NCBI GenBank assembly: GCA_002371695.1
Contig: DFGG01000155.1
Location: 1 to 7,819 of the forward strand
Origin: a bacterium UBA3756
GTDB lineage: Bacteria; Bacteroidota; Bacteroidia; Bacteroidales; Bacteroidaceae
Reading direction: 5' to 3'
Length of the DNA: 7,819 nt
Every line of letters begins with the position of its first letter. Position 1 is the stretch's first letter. Of the stretch, positions 1 to 6,240 are shown piece by piece. Under the pieces are notes generated by a model, which was not told where the DNA came from, searched no databases, and saw only the letters and a program-made list of their open reading frames with translations. The position numbers and the translations under genes were made by a program.

Positions 1-159
1 TATGAGTCGATGTGGATAGCCAGAGAACTGAACATCAAGTACATGAAATGGCAACTGCCCCGTGAAGGAACGCTCGAAGAGCCCGACGTGGAGATAGAGC
101 TCGACGACTACCGCTCTTACCACCGCTCTAAGCGCAGTTCATTAGACAAAGCGAAATAA
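1..159 (+). CDS. trmB: tRNA (guanine-N7)-methyltransferase TrmB, C-terminal end (partial)
   Basis: Only the last 52 codons are present; the gene starts left of the window and ends at a TAA at 157-159. The residues include a W/R-rich stretch ([20 protein letters not shown]), then [21 protein letters not shown]. From memory of Bacteroidetes proteins, this tail, with an EPD(V/I)[14 protein letters not shown] end, is typical of TrmB, which makes m7G46 in the variable loop of tRNAs using S-adenosylmethionine. TrmB often lies just before mrp in Bacteroidales, and mrp is found one gene further on here, which supports the call. The SAM-binding core is outside the window, so the catalytic residues cannot be checked. 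Identity is therefore a family-tail recognition plus synteny argument, not proof. Confidence 0.68.
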   Translation, partial: YESMWIARELNIKYMKWQLPREGTLEEPDVEIELDDYRSYHRSKRSSLDKAK

Positions 160-179
160 AAACAAATAACTGAAACAAT

Positions 180-1910
180 ATGAAGAAAGTATTTAGCATC
201 CTGCTTGCTGTCCTTCCCCTGATGGGAATGGCACAAAGCCAGATTAACGTCACAGTCGACTCCGTGGGACAACTCTCCAAGAAGATCGACGACAAGACCA
301 AGTTCCAGATTGCAGAACTTACCGTCAGCGGTCCACTCAACGGTGCTGACCTGAAGCTCATACAGCAAATCGTCAACCGTTCCAAGTTCAAGGAGAAGCT
401 TGGCGAGTGCCTCGTCAGCAGCATTGACCTCTCAGGAGCCACCATCATGGAGGGTAAGGACGGCATGAAGACCAAGGTCAACGAACTGCCCTCTGGACTC
501 TTCTCCGGAGCCAAAGGCCTGACCAAGGCAGCCCTTCCTAAAGACATCACCGTCATCAGTAAGAATTGTTTCAACGAATGCGAGAAACTGGTCACCATTT
601 CCCTTCCCGCTGGTGTCACCGAGATAGACGATGCTGCCTTCAAGAATTGTGAGTCGCTGGCAGCCATCACTCTTCCCAATGGTCTGAAGACCATCGGCAG
701 CGAAGCATTCGAAGACTGTAAGGCCCTCGCCGCCATCGAGATTCCTGCCAGCGTCAACAAGATAAAGAGCCAGGCCTTCAATGGCTGCAAGGCTCTCGCC
801 ACTGCCAATATCCTCGCGAATATCAATGAGATAGACAACGCTGTCTTCAACGACTGCAGCAATCTTGCTACCGTCAGCCTTCCCGCTTCCGTCAAGAGTA
901 TTGGCACAGATGCCTTCAAGGGTTGTAAGGCTCTTAAAAGCATAGTCCTGCCGAACAACTGTGACGAGATAGGCAATGCCGCTTTCGAGAACTGCGAGAG
1001 CCTGTCCCAAATAGAGATGAACAGCGTGACAAAGGTCAACAACAACGCGTTCGAGAACTGCAAGAGCCTGCAGACCGTGGCCTTCAAGAACCTCTCGAAG
1101 TTGGGCAACGATGCCTTCAAGGACTGTAAGTCACTCACCCAAGCCCAGCTGCCGGGCGACTTTAAGTCCATCGGCAACGAGGCATTCTCCGGCTGTACCA
1201 GTCTTTCGAACATCACCATCCCCGAGACCGTGACCACCATCGAGAGCAGTGCCTTCAAGGGTTGTCAGAGTCTGGCAACATTCGCTATGCCGTCATCGCT
1301 CATCAAGATTGGCGACCATGCCTTTGAGGGCTGTACCACGCTCCGCCAAGCTATCCTCCCCAGCATGCTCAAGAGTCTGGGTAGCAGTGCCTTCCAGGAT
1401 TGCACATCGCTCGACAGTGTAGTAATAGGCGGTATGATCAAGGAATTGGAGACCGACGTGTTCCGTTCCTGCCGTAGCCTACGCAGCATCACGCTGCCCA
1501 ACACGGTGAGGAAGGTTGGCGAACGTGCCTTCCAGGAATGCTCCGGCCTGCAGAGTGTCTCACTCCCCATCTCCCTGCAGATCATTGACGACGAAGCCTT
1601 TGAGAAGTGCATCTCACTGAGTTCCATTACAATCCCCGTCGGTGTGACTGAGATAGGCAGCGATGCCTTCCTGGAGTGTACATCGCTCACTTCTGTAGAG
1701 CTGTCTACGGCGCTGAGGAAGATTGGCGGTTCAGCCTTTGCCAAGTGCCCCTCGCTACGCGTCGTGAAGTGCACCTCTCCTGCTGCGCCAAGCATCTCCA
1801 AAAGCACCTTCAAGAACAGTCCCTGCCTCATTTACGTTCCCAAGGGCAGCGGTATCATCTACCGAGCCCATAAGGACTGGAAGAAGATGAGCAATCTCCG
1901 TGAGATGTAA
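180..1910 (+). CDS. BspA-type leucine-rich-repeat secreted protein
   Basis: This 576-residue protein starts with a signal peptide (MKKVFSILLAVLPLMGMA, likely cut near residues 18-20); no lipobox cysteine is present, so it is not an evident lipoprotein. Residues about 21-100 form a non-repeat N-terminal region of the kind seen in other Bacteroidetes BspA proteins. Residues about 103-539 are about 19 LRR units, mostly of 23 residues, with the pattern AFxxCxxLxxIxLPxxVxxIG (LRR_5 type). A cysteine sits at the same place in 18 consecutive units. The C-terminal cap (LIYVPKGS, then Y and W residues, residues 550-576) is typical of the family. No type IX sorting domain or membrane anchor is visible, so periplasmic or released location is possible. 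BspA relatives act in adhesion to host proteins or other cells, but the ligand here is unknown. The ATG lies 20 bp after the upstream stop in an A-rich leader. Confidence 0.93.
   Translation: MKKVFSILLAVLPLMGMAQSQINVTVDSVGQLSKKIDDKTKFQIAELTVSGPLNGADLKLIQQIVNRSKFKEKLGECLVSSIDLSGATIMEGKDGMKTKVNELPSGLFSGAKGLTKAALPKDITVISKNCFNECEKLVTISLPAGVTEIDDAAFKNCESLAAITLPNGLKTIGSEAFEDCKALAAIEIPASVNKIKSQAFNGCKALATANILANINEIDNAVFNDCSNLATVSLPASVKSIGTDAFKGCKALKSIVLPNNCDEIGNAAFENCESLSQIEMNSVTKVNNNAFENCKSLQTVAFKNLSKLGNDAFKDCKSLTQAQLPGDFKSIGNEAFSGCTSLSNITIPETVTTIESSAFKGCQSLATFAMPSSLIKIGDHAFEGCTTLRQAILPSMLKSLGSSAFQDCTSLDSVVIGGMIKELETDVFRSCRSLRSITLPNTVRKVGERAFQECSGLQSVSLPISLQIIDDEAFEKCISLSSITIPVGVTEIGSDAFLECTSLTSVELSTALRKIGGSAFAKCPSLRVVKCTSPAAPSISKSTFKNSPCLIYVPKGSGIIYRAHKDWKKMSNLREM
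486..1796 (+). repeat. Tandem LRR-coding units of about 69 bp
   Basis: About 19 successive coding units lie inside the LRR gene. Most are 69 bp (23 residues), two neighbouring ones are 66 bp (residues 265-286 and 287-308), and the first and last are 72 bp (24 residues). Units are diverged at DNA level but share short words such as gccttcaagg around the AF-xx-C positions. The periodicity also keeps two antisense frames open over long stretches. Confidence 0.9.
972..1103 (+). repeat. Adjacent pair of 66-bp LRR units, probable tandem duplication
   Basis: Units 972-1037 and 1038-1103 are both 22 residues long instead of 23. Both lack the LP pair at the end of the beta strand. The stretches 984-1004 and 1050-1070 match at 20 of 21 positions and are exactly 66 bp apart. 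This fits one unit having been copied from the other after the one-residue loss, though the second halves have diverged. Confidence 0.6.
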
Positions 1911-1929
1911 ACGTTATTACTATTATAAT

Positions 1930-3051
1930 ATGGTATTATATCCGAAACTGATAATGGACGCGCTGGCCACCGTCACCTATGCCGGCACGAAGAAGAATCT
2001 AGTGGAGAGCGGCATGGTGGCCGACACGCCAGCCGTGTCCGCTCCCCAGAATGACAATGAACCATGGCAGGTAAAAGTGGTGTTAGAATTCCCGCGCGAC
2101 ACCGATCCCTTCCTCAAATCTACCGTCAAGGCTGCAGAGGCTGCCATCAAGTATCACTGCGGACAAGACGTGATCGTCACCATTGAGACAGAATTCAAGT
2201 CGAAGCCACGGCCAGAGGTGGGCCAGATGCTCCCCGGCGTGAAAAATATCATTGCCGTCAGCAGTGGTAAGGGCGGCGTGGGCAAGAGCACCGTCGCTGC
2301 CAATCTCGCCATCGCACTGGCGCGCTTAGGCTATCGTGTGGGATTGCTCGACACCGACATCTTCGGGCCCTCGATGCCCAAGATGTTCCATGTAGAGGAC
2401 GAGAAGCCCTACGCCATCAACAAGGATGGCCGCGACCTGATACTGCCCATCGAGAACTATGGCGTGAAGCTGCTCAGCATCGGCTTCTTCGTCTCTCCCA
2501 CCACCGCTACTCTCTGGCGCGGCGGCATGGCTACGAGTGCACTGAAACAACTCATTGCCGACGCCGACTGGGGTGAGCTCGACTACTTCATCCTCGACAC
2601 CCCTCCTGGCACTAGCGACATCCATCTGACGTTGCTTCAGACGCTGCCCATCACAGGAGCCATCATCGTGTCAACTCCCCAACAAGTGGCCCTTGCCGAT
2701 GCCCGCAAAGGTATCGACATGTACCGCAATGACAAGGTGAACGTGCCCATCCTGGGACTCATCGAGAACATGGCATGGTTCACGCCAGCCGAACTGCCAG
2801 GAAATCGTTACTACATCTTCGGCCGCGAGGGCTGTAAGCAGTTGGCTGAAGAAATGAATGTCCCCTTGTTGGCACAGATTCCCCTCGTACAGAGCATCTG
2901 CGACAATGGTGATGCAGGAACGCCTGCTGCCCTCAACAGCGAAACAGCTACTGGCTTGGCCTTTATCAACCTGGCACAAGCGGTAGTCACCGTCGTCAAT
3001 CGTCGCAATAAGGAAATGCCCAAGACGAAAATTGTCGGGATGAAAGGATGA
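1930..3051 (+). CDS. mrp: Mrp/NBP35-family Fe-S cluster carrier P-loop ATPase
   Basis: The product is a 373-residue cytosolic protein. Residues about 1-90 form a MIP18-like (FeS_assembly_P, formerly DUF59) domain; residues about 104-355 form the ParA/MinD-like NTPase domain. The deviant Walker A motif GKGGVGKST is at 113-121, and the Mrp signature with Walker B, LDYFILDTPPGTSD, is at 217-230. Members of the family bind and pass on Fe-S clusters to client proteins. The CxxC pair that binds the bridging cluster in ApbC/NBP35 is not present: the matching site reads ENMAWFTPAELP (279-290). I chose ATG 1930 because the protein then begins MVLYPKLI, as Bacteroidetes Mrp proteins do; the in-frame GTG at 1900 would overlap the LRR gene by 11 bp and add a low-complexity RYYYYN stretch. 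Mrp often follows trmB directly in related genomes; here the LRR gene lies between. Confidence 0.95.
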   Translation: MVLYPKLIMDALATVTYAGTKKNLVESGMVADTPAVSAPQNDNEPWQVKVVLEFPRDTDPFLKSTVKAAEAAIKYHCGQDVIVTIETEFKSKPRPEVGQMLPGVKNIIAVSSGKGGVGKSTVAANLAIALARLGYRVGLLDTDIFGPSMPKMFHVEDEKPYAINKDGRDLILPIENYGVKLLSIGFFVSPTTATLWRGGMATSALKQLIADADWGELDYFILDTPPGTSDIHLTLLQTLPITGAIIVSTPQQVALADARKGIDMYRNDKVNVPILGLIENMAWFTPAELPGNRYYIFGREGCKQLAEEMNVPLLAQIPLVQSICDNGDAGTPAALNSETATGLAFINLAQAVVTVVNRRNKEMPKTKIVGMKG

Positions 3052-3093
3052 ATGGATTATTTTGCATTATAATTGCCATCAAACATTAAAGAT

Positions 3094-3762
3094 ATGAAGA
3101 AAATATTTCTAATCGCTTTGACCAGCCTATTCGTTGCATCAGCGGGCAATGCCAAGGTTAATGGTATGGAGGAATCAAAAGCACCTGATGGTGTGGAGGC
3201 TGTCGATCTGGGACTCAGTGTGAAATGGGCTAACATGAATGTGGGTGCCAGCAAAGAATCAGGCTTTGGCTCATATTTCGCATGGGGTGAGACTAAGCCA
3301 AAGGCTTACTATTCGTGGAACACCTATGCCTGGAGCAAGGAAAACACCCAACTACTGATTAAGTATTCCACTACTGATGGTAAGTCTCAGTTGGTACCCT
3401 CTGACGATGCTGCTCACGCCAACTGGGGCGGAGAATGGCGCATGCCAACCATGGAAGAATGCGAGGAGTTGACAGACCCTGACAAATGTAAATGGGAATG
3501 GATGACGAAGGATGGAGTCAATGGCTACAAGGTCACTGGCAAGAAGACTGGCAACTCCATCTTCCTGCCCATCACTGGCTTACGTTTCTATGAGGGCATC
3601 CAGTTTCGAGCTGTCTATGGATATTATTGGACTTCAACCCTCTATACCACCACGCCCAACAAGGCATGGTGCCTGGAGTTCAATGTCTCTGATGTAAACG
3701 TACACTTCGGAAACCTTTCCAGCAATCGTTTCAGTGGTCGTTGCATACGTGCAGTCCGGTAG
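3094..3762 (+). CDS. Secreted FISUMP-domain protein
   Basis: This 222-residue protein has a signal peptide (MKKIFLIALTSLFVASAGNA, cut after residue 20) and one domain of the Fibrobacter succinogenes major paralogous type. Recognisable pieces in order are VDLGLSVKWANMNVGA, YFAWGETKPK, WGGEWRMPTMEECEEL, GNSIFLPITGLR, YYWTSTLY and the end SGRCIRAVR. These elements are common in Bacteroidetes surface and exported proteins, often as repeated or C-terminal modules; here the domain is nearly the whole mature protein. Its function is unknown and no catalytic site is evident. The MKK start at 3094 is preferred over an in-frame TTG at 3073 because it gives a clean signal peptide. It begins 42 bp after mrp and may be read from the same transcript; a terminator hairpin starts within its last codons. 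Confidence 0.88.
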   Translation: MKKIFLIALTSLFVASAGNAKVNGMEESKAPDGVEAVDLGLSVKWANMNVGASKESGFGSYFAWGETKPKAYYSWNTYAWSKENTQLLIKYSTTDGKSQLVPSDDAAHANWGGEWRMPTMEECEELTDPDKCKWEWMTKDGVNGYKVTGKKTGNSIFLPITGLRFYEGIQFRAVYGYYWTSTLYTTTPNKAWCLEFNVSDVNVHFGNLSSNRFSGRCIRAVR

Positions 3763-3791
3763 TTTACCGGACTGTACGCCTTTTTCCTTTT
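3748..3791 (+). terminator. Rho-independent terminator overlapping the FISUMP gene stop
   Basis: The arms 3748-3761 and 3765-3778 pair over 14 bp with a single G-T wobble and a 3-base loop (gtt at 3762-3764). The hairpin is followed by cc, ttttt (3781-3785), cc and tttt (3788-3791). The stop codon TAG (3760-3762) sits at the tip of the upstream arm and loop. On the minus strand the same hairpin lacks a T-run after it, so it is mainly a terminator for the + strand genes, though it lies where minus-strand transcripts from the export operon would also run. Confidence 0.88.
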
Positions 3792-3799
3792 ACCAGAGG

Positions 3800-5059
3800 T
3801 TAGTTCTTCTGATGCTTTAGCCTCATTCTTACCTCGCGCTTCTTTCTCAGATATTCCAAACGCTCCTGAGCATGCAGCCGGGAGACTCGGATTTGATTGC
3901 CGTACACGAGACAAGTGACACCAAAATAGGCTGCTGCCTGTATCCACAGATAGCGCAGCTCGGGTAGCACATCGTTGAGTGTGGCGCCCATGGAGTTGAG
4001 CCGGATATATGCCCTGGCACCAAAGGTGCTGGGGAACAGCCACGACACACCTTGCCAAGCCCCGGGAATGTTCGACTGCGGCCACGACACACCCGTCAAG
4101 AAGAGTAGCGGCACACTGACAAACACCATCAGCAGCATTACGTTCTCACGATAACGGACGAGACACGACACCGTCATGCCAAAGAAGATACATGCAAGGA
4201 TATAGGGTATCATCATCATCAGCAAATCCTGCCAGTGAGCCAGACAGGGGAAGGAGAACAGCCGGGGTACCACCATCGACAGATAGGCACCCATCACGGC
4301 ATAAATCATCAGGTAGCATAGCGCCTTGCCCCCCACGATACGATAGATGCCGCTATAAGCTGGATGCACGGGTATCAGGTCGCTGTAGCGATTGCGCTCA
4401 CGAGCCGTACCAGCAGCCAGTCCAATGCCCAGCACGAGAGTCTGCTGCAAGATGAGCATCAGCACGACAGGCAGAATGCCGCTACCATAGCCGCCACCAG
4501 GATTAAACACCGGCACGTCATCATACGCCAGAGGCTGCAGGGTTACCATGTCCTCACGCTTGGTATAGTTGCCAGACAACTTTGCCTTGATCTTTGCCCC
4601 CATCCGTTGCGACACTACCATAGCCGTCTGATAGATGGCTTTGTAGGTGAGCATCAGGGCCATGTCGCAATAGACACTGACCGTACCCTGCTTCATACGG
4701 CTGATATTAGAGGCGAAGTCCTCAGGAATGAGATAGATGCCCTTCACCAACTGACGGCTGACGAGCGACTTGGCATCATCGAGGTCGTTGGCATAATAGG
4801 CCACATGGACATCGGGCGAAGCATTGCATTCCCGGATAAACTCTCTCGAGAGCTGGGAGTGGCTATAGTCTACAACCGCCACCGGCACCTCGCGCACGGT
4901 CTCGTTGTTGTAGATCCACGAGTATAGCAGCGGATAGGCGATAGGCACGATGATGAAGAAGATGAGCACGCCCTCATCGCGCATCACCTGTTTCATCTCC
5001 TGCCGCCAGATATAGGCAGCATCGTCGATAGCCTTGAATATCTTATGGAATATAGACAT
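3800..5059 (-). CDS. ABC-2-type export permease, second of the pair
   Basis: This 419-residue inner-membrane protein is the last gene of the export operon. It has one membrane segment near residues 31-50 (VLIFFIIVPIAYPLLYSWIY), a large extracytoplasmic domain from about 51 to 190 containing VREVPVAVVDYSHSQLSREF, then about five membrane segments (roughly 196-216, 244-264, 279-299, 307-325 and 369-386) and a basic cytoplasmic tail (RKKREVRMRLKHQKN). This layout is that of ABC2_membrane_3 proteins such as YhhJ, YbhS and YbhR, which export drugs or other molecules with an HlyD-type adaptor. The start ATG at 5059 overlaps the upstream permease by 17 bp; an ATG at 5074 would add five residues. Reading open as far as 5149 gives a W/C/P/S-rich stretch that does not look like protein. 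The substrate is unknown. Confidence 0.9.
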   Translation of the reverse strand: MSIFHKIFKAIDDAAYIWRQEMKQVMRDEGVLIFFIIVPIAYPLLYSWIYNNETVREVPVAVVDYSHSQLSREFIRECNASPDVHVAYYANDLDDAKSLVSRQLVKGIYLIPEDFASNISRMKQGTVSVYCDMALMLTYKAIYQTAMVVSQRMGAKIKAKLSGNYTKREDMVTLQPLAYDDVPVFNPGGGYGSGILPVVLMLILQQTLVLGIGLAAGTARERNRYSDLIPVHPAYSGIYRIVGGKALCYLMIYAVMGAYLSMVVPRLFSFPCLAHWQDLLMMMIPYILACIFFGMTVSCLVRYRENVMLLMVFVSVPLLFLTGVSWPQSNIPGAWQGVSWLFPSTFGARAYIRLNSMGATLNDVLPELRYLWIQAAAYFGVTCLVYGNQIRVSRLHAQERLEYLRKKREVRMRLKHQKN

Positions 5060-6212
5060 AAGTAAGCATTGCATTCTTGATCTTACGGAGCACAAGCCAG
5101 GGCAGCAGCGTGAAGGCGATGAGAGCCACCAGATGGAACCAACCGTCAATCAGCGGGAAGCCATTGAACACCGTAATCTGATACAACATATAGTAATGGC
5201 GCAGTGGGAAGAGCCACGACAGCGACTGTATCGGCGCATCCATAGCCATGATGGGGAAGGCAGAGCCTGCCAGCGAGATGCTGAGCACCGCCCAAAGTGA
5301 ACAGACACTCATCGACATGCGGAGCGAGGGCATCAGTCCGAAGGCGAAGATGCCGAAGCCGATGCCGCTGATGACCTCAAGCATGCTGAGGAGCAAAATG
5401 CTCCACGCTCCTCCCTGATGCGGAAAGTCGAGCACACTGTAGCAGTAGTACTGGAAAAGCATCACCAGAGTGAGGTGAACCAGTGCCTGGGGCAGGAACT
5501 TTCCGAGGATGGCCACCAGGATATTACCATTGGCCTTCGCCAGCCACTCCTTGCCACGGTCGAATTTCAGTTCCATGCCCAGCGAATAAGCTGAGAGAAG
5601 GAACATGAAGAGCATCATGATACCAGGCACGAAGACTGTGGAGAGGTAGACGTTATAGTTGCTCCAAGGGTTCACTATCTGATGGGCATCGATGACGATA
5701 GGCTGCAGCACCGTCTGTATCTGCTGCGGTGTGAATCCCCGGGCCCGCATGGTGGCCTGCCCTACAGCTGCCGAGCCGAGGGTGGAGATGGTCTTCAGAT
5801 CCTTCATCATCAGCGATCCGGACATCACCGACGTCATCGTGTAATAGTACGACACTTTAGGCTGACGGCTGGCCAGCAACTTCTCGGTCGTTCCCTTGGG
5901 GATATAGAGGAAAGCGTATATCTGATTCTCCTGAATGGCGCGACGGGCTTCTGATACCGAAGGGTAGCGGGCAACAATGCGCGAAGCCTGGAAGGCATCG
6001 AGCCGCCTGATCAGACCACGCGAGGTGGTGGTGTTGTCGAGGTCTACCACACCCACTGGCAGGTCTTCCGGCTGTCCCTCGCTGAGTAGCGAGGTGAAGA
6101 AGAAGATTGTCAGCAGCGGGAATATCACCATGCAGAAACCGTAGAGGCGATTCATGTAGAGAATCTTCGCCTCACGCTTCGCCACCGTCCATATCGCTGA
6201 TAAGTACTTCAC
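5043..6212 (-). CDS. ABC-2-type export permease, first of the pair
   Basis: This 389-residue inner-membrane protein is a paralogue in fold of the following gene. It has a short basic N-terminus, membrane segment 1 at about residues 25-43 (FCMVIFPLLTIFFFTSLL), an extracytoplasmic domain at about 45-188 with LPVGVVDLDNTTTSRGLIRR, and further membrane segments at about 190-210, 232-255, 272-293, 303-322 and 359-376. The PVGVVDxDxT motif after the first segment is typical of the YhhJ/YbhR-like ABC2_membrane_3 family. It probably forms a heterodimer with the next permease. The start is a GTG at 6212; the first in-frame ATG (residue 20) would cut off the conserved basic lead-in to segment 1, and an in-frame stop lies just upstream at 6219-6221. 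It begins 24 bp after the adaptor stop, inside a heptanucleotide repeat tract. Confidence 0.91.
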   Translation of the reverse strand: MKYLSAIWTVAKREAKILYMNRLYGFCMVIFPLLTIFFFTSLLSEGQPEDLPVGVVDLDNTTTSRGLIRRLDAFQASRIVARYPSVSEARRAIQENQIYAFLYIPKGTTEKLLASRQPKVSYYYTMTSVMSGSLMMKDLKTISTLGSAAVGQATMRARGFTPQQIQTVLQPIVIDAHQIVNPWSNYNVYLSTVFVPGIMMLFMFLLSAYSLGMELKFDRGKEWLAKANGNILVAILGKFLPQALVHLTLVMLFQYYCYSVLDFPHQGGAWSILLLSMLEVISGIGFGIFAFGLMPSLRMSMSVCSLWAVLSISLAGSAFPIMAMDAPIQSLSWLFPLRHYYMLYQITVFNGFPLIDGWFHLVALIAFTLLPWLVLRKIKNAMLTYVYIP

Positions 6213-6240
6213 TATAAACTATTCGCTATTCACTATTCAC
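6206..6240 (-). repeat. Heptanucleotide tandem repeat (GTGAATA) between adaptor and permease
   Basis: Read on the minus strand the tract is GTGAATA (6240-6234), GTGAATA (6233-6227), GCGAATA (6226-6220), GTTTATA (6219-6213) and GTGAAGT (6212-6206), that is two perfect and three decayed units. The adaptor stop TGA lies in the first unit, and the GTG start of the permease opens the last. Upstream GTG triplets in the tract meet stops within a few codons. Change in unit number would alter the stop-to-start distance by 7 bases. Confidence 0.8.

Noticed and set aside
128..1258. Long minus-strand open frame of 376 codons opposite the LRR gene, with a second one at 1265-1831
   Set aside because: The predicted proteins repeat an LQxLKASLPI-like pattern every 23 residues, which is the antisense reading of the LRR units. 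Stop codons are missing because of the repeat periodicity. There is no family match or signal, and the + strand gene is fully convincing.
1900..1929. Extended mrp start at GTG 1900
   Set aside because: It overlaps the LRR gene and adds a RYYYYN stretch absent from family members as I recall them; ATG 1930 gives the usual MxLYPKLI start.
1924..1940. Small inverted repeat (tataata / tattata, 3-base loop) around the mrp start codon
   Set aside because: It consists only of A-T pairs, is 7 bp long and lies in an A/T-rich leader, so it is likely chance and would be unstable as RNA.
3052..3093. Possible Bacteroidetes promoter (TAnnTTTG-like ttattttg) or a six-codon leader before the FISUMP gene
   Set aside because: The -7 element matches only in part, no -33 TTTG is seen at the right distance, and a six-codon ATG-to-TAA frame is expected by chance.
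3094..3762. FISUMP gene considered as a lectin-like or retroelement-diversified variable protein
   Set aside because: The domain has a lectin-like look near its end, but there is no template repeat, reverse transcriptase or accessory gene in the window to support diversification.
4192..4927. Plus-strand open frames opposite the second permease
   Set aside because: They are shadows of the minus-strand permease gene, rich in R, H and S, with no membrane or domain pattern.
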